DNA of 15,560 nucleotides from Methanoregulaceae archaeon (GCA_028679275.1 JAJRBV010000023.1:1-15560), one strand, 5' to 3'. Positions 7,699 through 14,499 are shown, counted from the first letter of the stretch. A program made the numbers and translations. Notes: a model not told the origin generated them from the sequence alone.

Positions 7699-8607
7699 AT
7701 GTTGTCGTCATCTGATTTCTCCCCGGTGACGCTGGCGGACCGGCACCTCTTCCTCTCCCATTACCGGAAATTTCCGCAGGTTCATTCTGATAACACCTTT
7801 ACCAACATGATCTGCTGGAATCCCTATGCCCACTACCGGTATGCGCATGTGAACGAAAACCTCCTCATCTCAAGTACCATCGAGGGAAAGACCTCGTTTC
7901 GACCTCCAATAGGCCCGCGGGATCCAGGGATCCTTTCCGATCTTCTGGAACTGTGCACCAGGGAAGGGGATGAGAATCCTCTTGCACTCGTGGATGCAGC
8001 ACAGCGTGCATGGATCCTTTCAGAGTACCCGGCACTTCCCCTGCACCTGGACCGGAATTATTTCGAGTATGTCTACCGTTCAGACGATCTTGCCAGCCTG
8101 CCGGGAAAGGATTACCTTTCGATCCGGCGTCATCTGAATAAGTTCCGGAGGAACTGTAAACCCGTCGTGGAACCTGTCAGTAGCAGGAACCGGGATGAGG
8201 TCAACGAATTCCTGATCGAATGGTGCGAATGGAAAAACTGTGACGGGGAACCATTTCTGTCACACGAGAAGGACGCATTGACCTGTGCCCTCTCCAGCAT
8301 GGAGGAGCTCGGGCTCTCGGGGCTCCTGATCCGGGTTGTTGGGAAAGTCGGCGCCATCTCTCTTTTTGAGCCCCTGAATGAAGAGACCCTGGTGGTTCAT
8401 TTTGAAAAAGGGCTTCCGGATTGTGAGGGGATTTACAAGGCAATCAATGCGGAAACGGCATTTTATGCGAGGGACCGGTTTCGTTTCATAAACAGGGAGA
8501 GTGACATGGGGGTTTTAGGTCTCCGGGAGGCAAAGATGCGGTACCATCCCCATCACATGGTTGAGGTCTGGTATGCAAAACGGGACGATATCGAACGGCT
8601 GGTGTGA
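7699..8607 (+). CDS. DUF2156 domain protein (PG lysyltransferase C-terminal-like, GNAT fold)
   Basis: The 302-residue protein fits the DUF2156 family, the stand-alone version of the C-terminal catalytic domain of phosphatidylglycerol lysyltransferases (MprF). This family has two GNAT/Fem-like lobes. Visible hallmarks are the N-terminal NTFTNMICWNPYAHYRYA segment, the helix DYLSIRRHLNKFRRNC and the C-terminal DMGVLGLREAKMRYHP. There is no membrane-embedded flippase domain. Archaeal lipids are not phosphatidylglycerol of the bacterial kind, so the substrate is unknown; aminoacyl or acyl transfer to a soluble or lipid amine is only an inference. I chose ATG 7699 over GTG 7690 because GGGAGG (7682-7687) is 11 nt from the first and 2 nt from the second. 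It is probably cotranscribed with the GNAT gene. Confidence 0.85.
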   Translation: MLSSSDFSPVTLADRHLFLSHYRKFPQVHSDNTFTNMICWNPYAHYRYAHVNENLLISSTIEGKTSFRPPIGPRDPGILSDLLELCTREGDENPLALVDAAQRAWILSEYPALPLHLDRNYFEYVYRSDDLASLPGKDYLSIRRHLNKFRRNCKPVVEPVSSRNRDEVNEFLIEWCEWKNCDGEPFLSHEKDALTCALSSMEELGLSGLLIRVVGKVGAISLFEPLNEETLVVHFEKGLPDCEGIYKAINAETAFYARDRFRFINRESDMGVLGLREAKMRYHPHHMVEVWYAKRDDIERLV

Positions 8608-8640
8608 GGTGACCGATCCCCCCATCGTTGAGCAGTGCAT

Positions 8641-8669
8641 CCGGCCTTTTTCAGGGAAAAAAATTCCGG
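8641..8669. terminator. Probable bidirectional terminator between DUF2156 and marC genes
   Basis: The inverted repeat TTTTTC (8647-8652) / GAAAAA (8656-8661), flanked by CCGG on both sides (8641-8644, 8666-8669), lies between two convergent genes. It gives a five-base U tract on the plus strand and a seven-base U tract on the minus strand, so it could stop transcription from both sides. Further T runs at about 8670-8694 may help. Confidence 0.5.
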
Positions 8670-8715
8670 TTTTCTCCTTAATTCCACGTTTTTGACAGAA
8701 AAAGGAGATCCGGGT

Positions 8716-9345
8716 TCAGCGGACATTCAGAGAGAACGAATAAATGGTCCCATAGTCCTGAAGAAGTCCGATAATCCCGTCCGCAATGATGCTTACGGCT
8801 ATCGCCGCTACGAGCATACCGAGGATCTTTGCGAGGATCTCGGTCACGCAGTTTCCGAGCATCTTCTGGATCTGGAACGAGAACCGGAGCACTATCCAGG
8901 TAGCGGCAAGGACGAGTGCTATTGCTGCTGCTGTAATAAAAACACCATTTGCTTCGGAGAGGAGGAGGACCGTTGTGATCGTACCGGGACCGCACAGGAG
9001 GGGAGTCCCGATAATTACTCCCGCTGCAGTAGGGGTATGCTCTTTTGTCCGGCCGATGTCAATGCCAAGCGCCATCTGAAGGCCGAGAAGAAAGAGAAGG
9101 ATACCTCCTGCAACCTGGAAGCTCGATAGGGTGATACCGAGGGTATCGAAGATAAAAAAGTTGAAGAACAGAAACAGGTACATCAGGAACCCCGCGACTG
9201 CTACCGCAATCAGTGCCTGCCGGTTTATTTCAGATGAACTCTGTCCCTGGGTCATCGAGTTGAATATCGGGACCGAGAGCAGGGGATCGAGGATGACGAA
9301 GAGGGCTGAAAATGAATAAACCAGTCCCACGGGGATATCTGTCAT
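8716..9345 (-). CDS. MarC family integral membrane protein
   Basis: The 209-residue protein has about six hydrophobic segments and typical MarC features: the start SFSALFVILDPLLSVPIF, the segment ILLFLLGLQMALG, and the central IIGTPLLCGPGTITT, which is the most conserved part of the family. MarC was named after multiple antibiotic resistance, but that role has not held up and the transport substrate is unknown. ATG 9345 is the only in-frame start, because in-frame TGA codons precede it; GGAG lies 14 nt upstream, which is rather far. The gene is convergent with the DUF2156 gene and is probably a single-gene unit. Confidence 0.9.
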   Translation of the reverse strand: MTDIPVGLVYSFSALFVILDPLLSVPIFNSMTQGQSSSEINRQALIAVAVAGFLMYLFLFFNFFIFDTLGITLSSFQVAGGILLFLLGLQMALGIDIGRTKEHTPTAAGVIIGTPLLCGPGTITTVLLLSEANGVFITAAAIALVLAATWIVLRFSFQIQKMLGNCVTEILAKILGMLVAAIAVSIIADGIIGLLQDYGTIYSFSLNVR

Positions 9346-9682
9346 ATCTCATCATCATTCTCCTTATTTCAGAATAAAGGGATAGGTGGACGAGGATTGT
9401 TCAGTTGTGAGAATGAAGGCCAGAAATGCAGAAAAATCCCGGTATATTCATGCCCGGACTGTAAAAGAACCTGCCGTTCCTAGGAAGGTGCTCCGGGTAT
9501 GACCTCGCCTGATAGATAGGGGGGTTGATGCCAGATTCTGGGGGTGTCCGGCAAAACGAAGAAACCAGGGGGCATATCCGTGAGCATTATACTATCTGCA
9601 TGATGGAATAAAAACTTTCACCAATTACTCCCGGCACACCAGCGAATTTCACGGGTAAGAGTAACCTCCGTTCCAGGAACTG
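9346..9682. other. Gene-poor stretch between the F390 synthetase tail and marC
   Basis: I see no supported gene, RNA or repeat family in these 337 bases. On the minus strand the right part is downstream of the F390 synthetase tail and has a five-base U tract at 9610-9614 that could end that transcript. The left part should hold the marC promoter; a weak TTTATTC element (minus strand, about 9373-9380) is the best candidate. The plus strand has a 29-codon frame at 9413-9502 with no support beyond its length. An imperfect inverted repeat around 9437-9458 encloses a TATATT. Confidence 0.5.
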
Positions 9683-9787
9683 TCAGCCTCTCCTGTCCAC
9701 CAGCCGCCTGGGCCTGCCTTTGATCCGGGAGAGTTCCAGCCCGCCGGGTTCTGCGAATGAGAATACGAGCGAGAACGTGTCTCCGGA
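9683..9787 (-). pseudogene. Detached in-frame C-terminal coding tail of the F390 synthetase
   Basis: Directly after the TAA stop of the F390 synthetase (9788-9790) the same frame is open for 34 codons. It reads SGDTFSLVFSFAEPG, then GLELSRIKGRPRRLVDRRG, and ends at TGA 9683-9685. From memory of the family, F390 synthetases end in an EPGGLEL-type segment followed by KGRPKRLVDRR, so this looks like the gene's true C-terminus cut off by one nonsense codon. No frameshift is needed to join the two parts. Whether it is a real mutation, an assembly error or a readthrough site cannot be decided from one sequence. Confidence 0.75.
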
Positions 9788-11047
9788 TTAATGCAGCAGT
9801 GCTGCTTTGTACTGGTAGAATGATTTGCGGAAGTTCTCCATGACGAGTTCTCTCTCTCCGAAAGAGAGGTCAGTTTTAGCCTCCATGCTCACCCTGAGGA
9901 CGGTTTCATTCGTCTCTTCACCCTCATAGATAAATGCCTCGTATTCTCCTGTCAGGTACTCCATGTTCTCCCGTTGAAAGACACCTCGTTCGATATCCAC
10001 CCGGTTTACGGGTGTCCCGAGCATCCACGCTGTCTCAGCCTCACGCTGGGGATTCATTATTTTCATATGGGTCCTTCCGCAGGGGCAGGGATTCCGTGTT
10101 GTCACGACAGTGGTATCTTCCGTGTCATAATTGATCAGGAGTGTCCCTGCACGGCCCCCGACCGGGAGGAGCGTGGTAAGAACCGCCCTCCCGCATTCCC
10201 CGTCTCCAACAAAATCCTCAAGCGCAGGATCGTATACATCGAGATGAACAAGGTCCTCGGGCACGTGAAGGCCCTGCCTGACCCTGCATTCCCCGCACAT
10301 CGTCCCCTCGGTGCTCCCATACGTGTTGAAGACATCGCGGTTCCAGACCTCTGAAAGGTACGCCCTCGATTCATCGGCAAAACTTTCCCCCCCGACAATA
10401 AGCCCTCTGACCGATGACTCTTCCGGCCTGATTCCTTCATCTCTCATCCGCTCTGCAAGGTGGAGCAGTTTGAAGACACTGCCGACAATCCCGGTCGGTT
10501 TGTAACTGCTGATGATCCTGCCGGGAAAACTGCATTTCCCGATCGGGATGATTGTTGCCCGGATATCACGGGCGGCAAGGGTCATCGTGTTTGCCCCTAC
10601 ATTCATACCGTACGATGCGCAGATGACCAGCCTGTCTCCCCGGGAAAAACCCTGGGAGACAAAACTCCTTGCATATTTCTCTGCATACCGGAGCCAGTCG
10701 TCCCACGTGAGAAAGAAACTCTTCGGTGTCCCGGATGTACCGGAAGTCTCGTGAATCGTGAATACCTCGTCCCAGTCCACACTCCTGAACATGAACTCCT
10801 TTGTGACGGGTGGCTGGTTCTCCCTGATGGTCTTTCCGGATATAACAGGAAGATGAACAAGATCCTCGTGGGTTCTCACCGATTCGGGGTCTATCCGGTG
10901 GTGCCGGAACCAGGCGCGGTAAAAGGGTGAATGTTCAGCAGCATAGCCGACGGTATACCGTACCCGCTCATCGATGAGGTTATTGAGGTCTTCGCGGGAA
11001 AGGCGCTCTACCTCCTCCCTGAAAAAGCCACTCCCCTCCATTGCCAT
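9788..11047 (-). CDS. Coenzyme F390 synthetase (AMP-forming ligase family), cut short by in-frame TAA
   Basis: It adenylylates coenzyme F420 with ATP to give F390, a redox-stress signal compound of methanogens, and belongs to the phenylacetate-CoA ligase-like adenylate-forming enzymes. From ATG 11047 the product has 419 residues. TSGTSGTPKS (101-110) is the AMP-binding loop, FNTYGSTEGTMCGEC (240-254) the second core motif, and INYDTEDTT (305-313) holds the ribose-binding Asp. NPCPCGRTH (319-327) and VFQRENMEYLTGEYEAF (356-372) match F390 synthetases as I recall them. The frame stops at TAA 9788-9790, about 35 residues short, and continues with the expected C-terminus beyond it. The lost part belongs to the mobile C-terminal domain, so activity is uncertain. 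A TTG at 11062 is the only longer start; GAAGGGT (11058-11053) fits ATG 11047. Confidence 0.82.
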   Translation of the reverse strand: MAMEGSGFFREEVERLSREDLNNLIDERVRYTVGYAAEHSPFYRAWFRHHRIDPESVRTHEDLVHLPVISGKTIRENQPPVTKEFMFRSVDWDEVFTIHETSGTSGTPKSFFLTWDDWLRYAEKYARSFVSQGFSRGDRLVICASYGMNVGANTMTLAARDIRATIIPIGKCSFPGRIISSYKPTGIVGSVFKLLHLAERMRDEGIRPEESSVRGLIVGGESFADESRAYLSEVWNRDVFNTYGSTEGTMCGECRVRQGLHVPEDLVHLDVYDPALEDFVGDGECGRAVLTTLLPVGGRAGTLLINYDTEDTTVVTTRNPCPCGRTHMKIMNPQREAETAWMLGTPVNRVDIERGVFQRENMEYLTGEYEAFIYEGEETNETVLRVSMEAKTDLSFGERELVMENFRKSFYQYKAALLH

Positions 11048-11066
11048 AACATACCCTTCCAATCAT

Positions 11067-11076
11067 CATATACATT
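11067..11076 (-). promoter_or_regulatory. Probable TATA box of the F390 synthetase gene
   Basis: On the minus strand the sequence reads AATGTATATG. Its centre is only about 24 nt upstream of ATG 11047, so usual archaeal spacing would place the transcription start at or next to that ATG, giving a leaderless or nearly leaderless mRNA. An inverted repeat (11076-11083 / 11092-11100) sits just upstream, over the BRE position. Confidence 0.45.
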
Positions 11077-11116
11077 CCCGGTACAGGGACTTACCCGGGA
11101 CTGTCAGGGGTTCATG

Positions 11117-11806
11117 TTATCCGAAAAAACCTTTCTGCAGATTTCCGGTCTGGGAATAGCCCCTCTTCTCCCAGTATCCACGGTAGGCGGGATCATCCGA
11201 CACCTCGATCTTCGTCACCCATTTGATCCACTTGTATCCCCACCGGTCTTCTGCCACGAGCTGGAAGGGAAAACCTCTCTCGGCAGGGAGGACCACCCCG
11301 TTCATGGAATATGCAAGGAGAATGTCGCGGTCTTTGATATAGTCAAGGGGGAGTGATGTTGAATACCCGTCAGATGCGTAAATAATAACGGTATTTGCTG
11401 CCGGATTCACTCCTGCATCGGCTAGCAGATCTTCCACCCTGACCCCCTCCCAGAGTATTGTTACTTCCCATCCCTCAACACAGAAAAGGGTGACCCTTTT
11501 CTCATAGGCCGGATAACCGGTGATTACCATGTCGTAGGGGAGGGACAGCGTACGGGTAACAAGGCCGTTTATTTCCAGCCTGTATTCCGATTGATTGATG
11601 TACTGGGGTCCCTTTATAGAATTCTCACGAAAATCGGCAATTGACGAGAGTTGTTCACCCTCATACTCCCTGACCTCAACCGGGGTCAGGGAGGTGATGT
11701 TCGCTTCACCTCCCTTTTGAAATACTCCGGGGTTTGTCAGACACCCTGAAAGGATTATTACCAATGCCAGGGTGATTCCGGTGAAAACCGCTGCCATCCT
11801 CGCCAT
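11117..11806 (-). CDS. Molybdopterin-binding oxidoreductase lipoprotein (sulfite oxidase fold)
   Basis: The 229-residue protein has a lipoprotein signal peptide: a hydrophobic stretch at about residues 5-18 and a lipobox LSGC at 19-22, so the mature protein should be anchored outside the cytoplasmic membrane by Cys22. The rest is one oxidoreductase molybdopterin-binding domain (sulfite oxidase/YedY fold). Cys109 in LFCVEGWEV is at the place of the molybdenum-ligating Cys, and [20 protein letters not shown] (179-198) is the typical cofactor-pocket end of the domain. There is no heme or dimerisation domain, and the substrate is unknown. ATG 11806 follows GGGAG by 5 nt. It is divergent from the rubredoxin gene and lies upstream of the F390 synthetase, though a TATA box between them suggests separate transcription. 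Confidence 0.85.
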   Translation of the reverse strand: MARMAAVFTGITLALVIILSGCLTNPGVFQKGGEANITSLTPVEVREYEGEQLSSIADFRENSIKGPQYINQSEYRLEINGLVTRTLSLPYDMVITGYPAYEKRVTLFCVEGWEVTILWEGVRVEDLLADAGVNPAANTVIIYASDGYSTSLPLDYIKDRDILLAYSMNGVVLPAERGFPFQLVAEDRWGYKWIKWVTKIEVSDDPAYRGYWEKRGYSQTGNLQKGFFG

Positions 11807-11902
11807 GTGATCTCCCGGTTTTCATTGGATTCAGATATTCTTAAGGGTGCGCAAGGATACAGACAGGACGGGATCGTGTTCCCGGCTTCCTTAAAAAAAA
11901 GA

Positions 11903-11908
11903 TTTATC
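11903..11908 (+). promoter_or_regulatory. Possible TATA box of the rubredoxin gene
   Basis: TTTATC follows an eight-base A run (11893-11900) that could act as BRE. Transcription would start near 11930, leaving a leader of about 18 nt that contains the GAGGAGAGGAG ribosome binding region before ATG 11948. It is AT-rich compared with its surroundings, but the match to a consensus TATA box is moderate. Confidence 0.4.
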
Positions 11909-11947
11909 AGGTCGGGAAGAGTCTCTAGATCAGAGGAGAGGAGAACA

Positions 11948-12331
11948 ATGCCACGAGTTGAGCGTTACAAGTGCAGGGTCTGCGGATACATCTATTCACC
12001 GCTACGGGGCGAACCCCATAACGGCATCCCCGCAGGCACCAGGTTTGAAGATCTCCCTGATTCTTATGTATGTCCGATCTGCGGGATGCAGGGGAAAGGC
12101 AAGGTAGGGAAATGGGGATTTGAGGAGTGGGTCCCGACACGGTGGGTCTGTTCGGTATGCGGGTATGTGTACGACCAGAAACGGGGAGAGCCCCACCGTG
12201 GAATCAAGGCCGGGACACCCTTTGAGGATCTTCCGGATGATTATACCTGTCCGGTATGTGCGCTGGATCCGAAGATTAAGGTCCAGTTCGGAAAGGTATT
12301 CAAACAGGGTTTTGAACCGCTTGATATTTGA
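11948..12331 (+). CDS. Tandem two-domain rubredoxin
   Basis: This is a one-electron carrier with two Fe(Cys)4 centres. The 127-residue product holds two complete rubredoxin domains. The first has C9-x2-C12 and C42-x2-C45, the second C68-x2-C71 and C101-x2-C104. Both keep the pattern CGYxY, RGEPHxGIxAGTxFEDLPD and YxCPxC, so the gene arose by duplication. The linker (about 46-65) is Gly/Lys-rich. Likely partners in methanogens are oxygen- and peroxide-detoxifying enzymes (flavodiiron protein, rubrerythrin); none is encoded here. A longer frame opens at GTG 11807, but the ribosome binding site and the domain boundary favour ATG 11948. It is followed by a T-rich tract. Confidence 0.93.
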   Translation: MPRVERYKCRVCGYIYSPLRGEPHNGIPAGTRFEDLPDSYVCPICGMQGKGKVGKWGFEEWVPTRWVCSVCGYVYDQKRGEPHRGIKAGTPFEDLPDDYTCPVCALDPKIKVQFGKVFKQGFEPLDI

Positions 12332-12341
12332 GAAAAACCGA

Positions 12342-12352
12342 TTTATTATTTT
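12342..12352 (+). terminator. U-rich terminator after the rubredoxin gene
   Basis: Eleven bases of almost only T with two A (TTTATTATTTT) start 10 nt after the rubredoxin stop. Such U-rich tracts without a strong hairpin are the usual archaeal termination signal. The convergent HEAT-repeat gene ends about 100 nt further on. Confidence 0.45.
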
Positions 12353-12455
12353 GCTATCCCGGAGCACCTGCTTCGTTCTGGCGGACAGCTGGGAGATCCG
12401 TTCCTGACGCAGGACTTTCTTCCTTCATAAGCCGGTTCAGGAAAAGGATAGTGCT

Positions 12456-12980
12456 CTATTTCAATTTCTTTATTGCCTCCCGGGCAGTGTGGCGGACCTC
12501 GAGTTCTTCATCGTCAAGCAGGATCTCCAGATGTTCCCTGTAGCGGATCTCCCCGATCTTTCCAAGGGCTTCCGCCGCTGCCTGTCTCACGCCTTTCTTT
12601 TTATCGGAAAGCAGGGGGACGATCACGGGGCCTGCACGGGAATCGCCAAGCTCCCCCAGTGCCCATGCCGCTCCCTGCCGCACCCACCGGTCCGGGCTGT
12701 CAATACATCGGATGAGCGGTTCAAATGCCCGGGGATCCCGCAGGGTTCCAAGGGCCCGGATGGCTACCCATGCCACATCAGAGACAGGGTCATCAAGAAG
12801 AAGGATAAGGGGTTCGACCGCCCTTTGGTCCCCCATGTTGCCCAGGGATTCGGCCGAACGGGCGCGGAGATTCGGGTTCTGATCTGAAAGCTGCCTGATC
12901 AGGATGGAGATATTCTGCTCATATCTCTCTTCACGACGCCGAATCGCTTCTTTCACTGGGTCCCGCCCGGTGCCATGCAT
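12456..12980 (-). CDS. HEAT-repeat protein (PBS lyase-type repeats)
   Basis: The 174-residue protein has a charged helical N-terminus (about 1-27) followed by four full and one shorter HEAT-like repeats of about 31 residues each. Repeats begin near residues 28, 59, 90, 121 and 152. Each repeat has the pattern VRxxAAxALGxxGDxRAxxxLIxLLxD. This is the short phycocyanobilin-lyase/EZ-type HEAT family, common in methanogens, that forms a protein-binding solenoid; there is no catalytic motif and no sign of pigment biosynthesis. ATG 12980 follows GAGGG (12992-12988, minus strand) by 7 nt. It is divergent from the USP-GNAT gene with a shared 152-nt upstream region. Confidence 0.9.
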   Translation of the reverse strand: MHGTGRDPVKEAIRRREERYEQNISILIRQLSDQNPNLRARSAESLGNMGDQRAVEPLILLLDDPVSDVAWVAIRALGTLRDPRAFEPLIRCIDSPDRWVRQGAAWALGELGDSRAGPVIVPLLSDKKKGVRQAAAEALGKIGEIRYREHLEILLDDEELEVRHTAREAIKKLK

Positions 12981-13034
12981 CAGTATGCCCTCACTAGATG
13001 CTCTCTAGAATCAGGTATCAATGTTTCCTTCACG

Positions 13035-13051
13035 AACCCTCCTTCAGGGTT
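13035..13051. promoter_or_regulatory. Inverted repeat in the HEAT/USP divergent promoter region
   Basis: A perfect 6-bp inverted repeat AACCCT (13035-13040) / AGGGTT (13046-13051) with a 5-nt spacer lies between the two divergent genes. It could be an operator or a hairpin at the 5' end of the minus-strand mRNA. Function is inferred from position only. Confidence 0.3.
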
Positions 13052-13073
13052 ATCCTGGCATGAGAATAGTGGC

Positions 13074-13083
13074 CTATTAATAG
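13074..13083. promoter_or_regulatory. Palindromic TATA-like element of the HEAT/USP divergent pair
   Basis: CTATTAATAG is a perfect 10-bp palindrome. Read on the plus strand, it would start transcription near 13104, about 29 nt before the USP-GNAT ATG. Read on the minus strand, it would start near 13053, about 70 nt before the HEAT-repeat ATG. It could therefore serve both genes. Confidence 0.4.
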
Positions 13084-13132
13084 CATCAGGTCGATCTATC
13101 ACAGAAGAATCCGCAAAATCACGAGTGCCCTG

Positions 13133-14455
13133 ATGTCTCACCTGATCCTTCTGCCTACCGATTTTTCTGAGTATGCCCGTATGACAGCCGGCATGGTACC
13201 AGACCTTCCGGGTGTAACTGAGGCCATTCTCCTTCATGTGACAGCAGGGCCGCATACCTCACTACGCCCCTTCCTGGGCGGCCACGAGGTAGTATCCCCG
13301 AGGGAATCTGCGGAACGCAGCCTGAATGAAGAGAAGGAGCGACTCGAGTCAAGGGGAATCCCGGTCCGCACCCGCCTCCTGCAGGCTGATGGGAGGGACA
13401 TTCAGGGATTGATCCTTACCTGTGCCCGGAAGGAAGGGGTGGATCTCATCATGCTTGGTGCCCGGGGAAAAGGATTTGTTGAAGGGCTTCTCCTTGGCTC
13501 GGTCTCCTCACGAATCCTCCGCCATGCCACTACCGATGTCATGATTACCCATCATCGTGGCTCATTTGTTCCCCGGCAGAAGACGCACTCTGAAGGAATG
13601 AACCAGAGGAACCTTTTCTCCCGGGTATTATACCCGGTTGACTTCTCAAAGCCCTCCGAACAGGGACTGGATCGGATCACGGGAGAGGGAGATGTCGCTG
13701 AACTCCTCCTTCTCCATGTAATTCCCAATGCTGAAACCAGGAACGAGCTCGACCAGGCAATCCGGGGAGCATATACCCGACTGCAGGATCTTGGTAAAAC
13801 CTATGAGAGAGGGGGGACGCGGGTACAGCTCCTCCTCCGGTTCGGAAAACCGGCAGAGATGATATGCGACATGGCACTTGAAGAGAAGGCAACACTGATC
13901 GCCCTGCCACGATTCGGAGCCTCGGATTTCATAAAGAGTCTTCCGATTGGGAGCACGGCAGAAGAAGTGGCAGAAAAGGCAAAAATACCGGTATACCTGC
14001 TGTATCCTGATATCCAGCTTGATGTGGCTGCAAGGGAACTTGAGAAGGATGAATTTCCGCTCGCAGAGGAAGTCTGGGTGCAGTATCACCAGCAGACTGC
14101 AGATCAGTCAACCGACAGGATCTTTGGCGTCTTTGTGGAGGGGATGCTGGTTGCTGTCGCCCGGTGCAGGCGCCACCCTGACGGACTTGAAGTGGACGGG
14201 GTCTTCACGCTCGATGATTTCCGGGGCAGGGGATATGCCCGGGATGTCATGGACCCCCTGGTGGCAGCCTGCGGGAAGGAGGAGCTGTACATGCACTCCA
14301 CCATCCCACTCGTGAAATTCTACGGGCAGTATGGGTTTGAACCGATCTCTGAGGAGGCACTTCCTCCGACAATAAAGGCCAGGTATGATTTTGCCATGGG
14401 TGAGATGCAGGGTTCAAACGTTCAGCCGATGAGGAGGAGAGCGGATCCGCAATGA
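13133..14455 (+). CDS. Fusion of two universal stress protein domains and a GNAT acetyltransferase
   Basis: The 440-residue protein has three parts. Residues 3-141 are a UspA domain beginning ILLPTDFSEYA, with the ATP-binding pattern G-x2-G-x9-GS intact (GARG at 109-112, GS at 122-123). Residues 160-291 are a second UspA domain (VLYPVDFSKPSEQG) whose nucleotide motif is degenerate: PRFG at 259-262 and ten rather than nine residues before GS. Residues 305-425 are a GNAT domain with the acetyl-CoA motif R364-x-x-G367-x-A369 (DFRGRGYA) and FYGQYGFEP near its end. The protein probably couples nucleotide sensing to acetyl transfer on a protein or small amine, which is an inference. The first USP strand starts at residue 4, which fits ATG 13133; its ribosome binding site is weak (GAG at 13123). 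Confidence 0.9.
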   Translation: MSHLILLPTDFSEYARMTAGMVPDLPGVTEAILLHVTAGPHTSLRPFLGGHEVVSPRESAERSLNEEKERLESRGIPVRTRLLQADGRDIQGLILTCARKEGVDLIMLGARGKGFVEGLLLGSVSSRILRHATTDVMITHHRGSFVPRQKTHSEGMNQRNLFSRVLYPVDFSKPSEQGLDRITGEGDVAELLLLHVIPNAETRNELDQAIRGAYTRLQDLGKTYERGGTRVQLLLRFGKPAEMICDMALEEKATLIALPRFGASDFIKSLPIGSTAEEVAEKAKIPVYLLYPDIQLDVAARELEKDEFPLAEEVWVQYHQQTADQSTDRIFGVFVEGMLVAVARCRRHPDGLEVDGVFTLDDFRGRGYARDVMDPLVAACGKEELYMHSTIPLVKFYGQYGFEPISEEALPPTIKARYDFAMGEMQGSNVQPMRRRADPQ

Positions 14456-14499
14456 GATCCGGTTAACCTGGCACGGCGATAGCACCGGCCCCCTCCCCC

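Noticed and set aside
8635..9129. Plus-strand frame of 164 codons opposite marC
   Set aside because: The minus strand encodes a full-length MarC with all its membrane segments. The plus-strand product is a charged, Cys-rich mix typical of an antisense shadow.
9413..9502. 29-codon plus-strand frame in the gene-poor stretch, with GTGA just before the ATG
   Set aside because: It is too short, has no recognisable pattern and only a weak ribosome binding site very near the start.
10460..10930. Plus-strand frame of 156 codons within the F390 synthetase
   Set aside because: It is antisense to a gene with clear adenylation motifs throughout.
11807..11947. Longer rubredoxin starting at GTG 11807 with 47 extra residues
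   Set aside because: The extension covers the divergent promoter region, has no domain, and a good ribosome binding site precedes ATG 11948.
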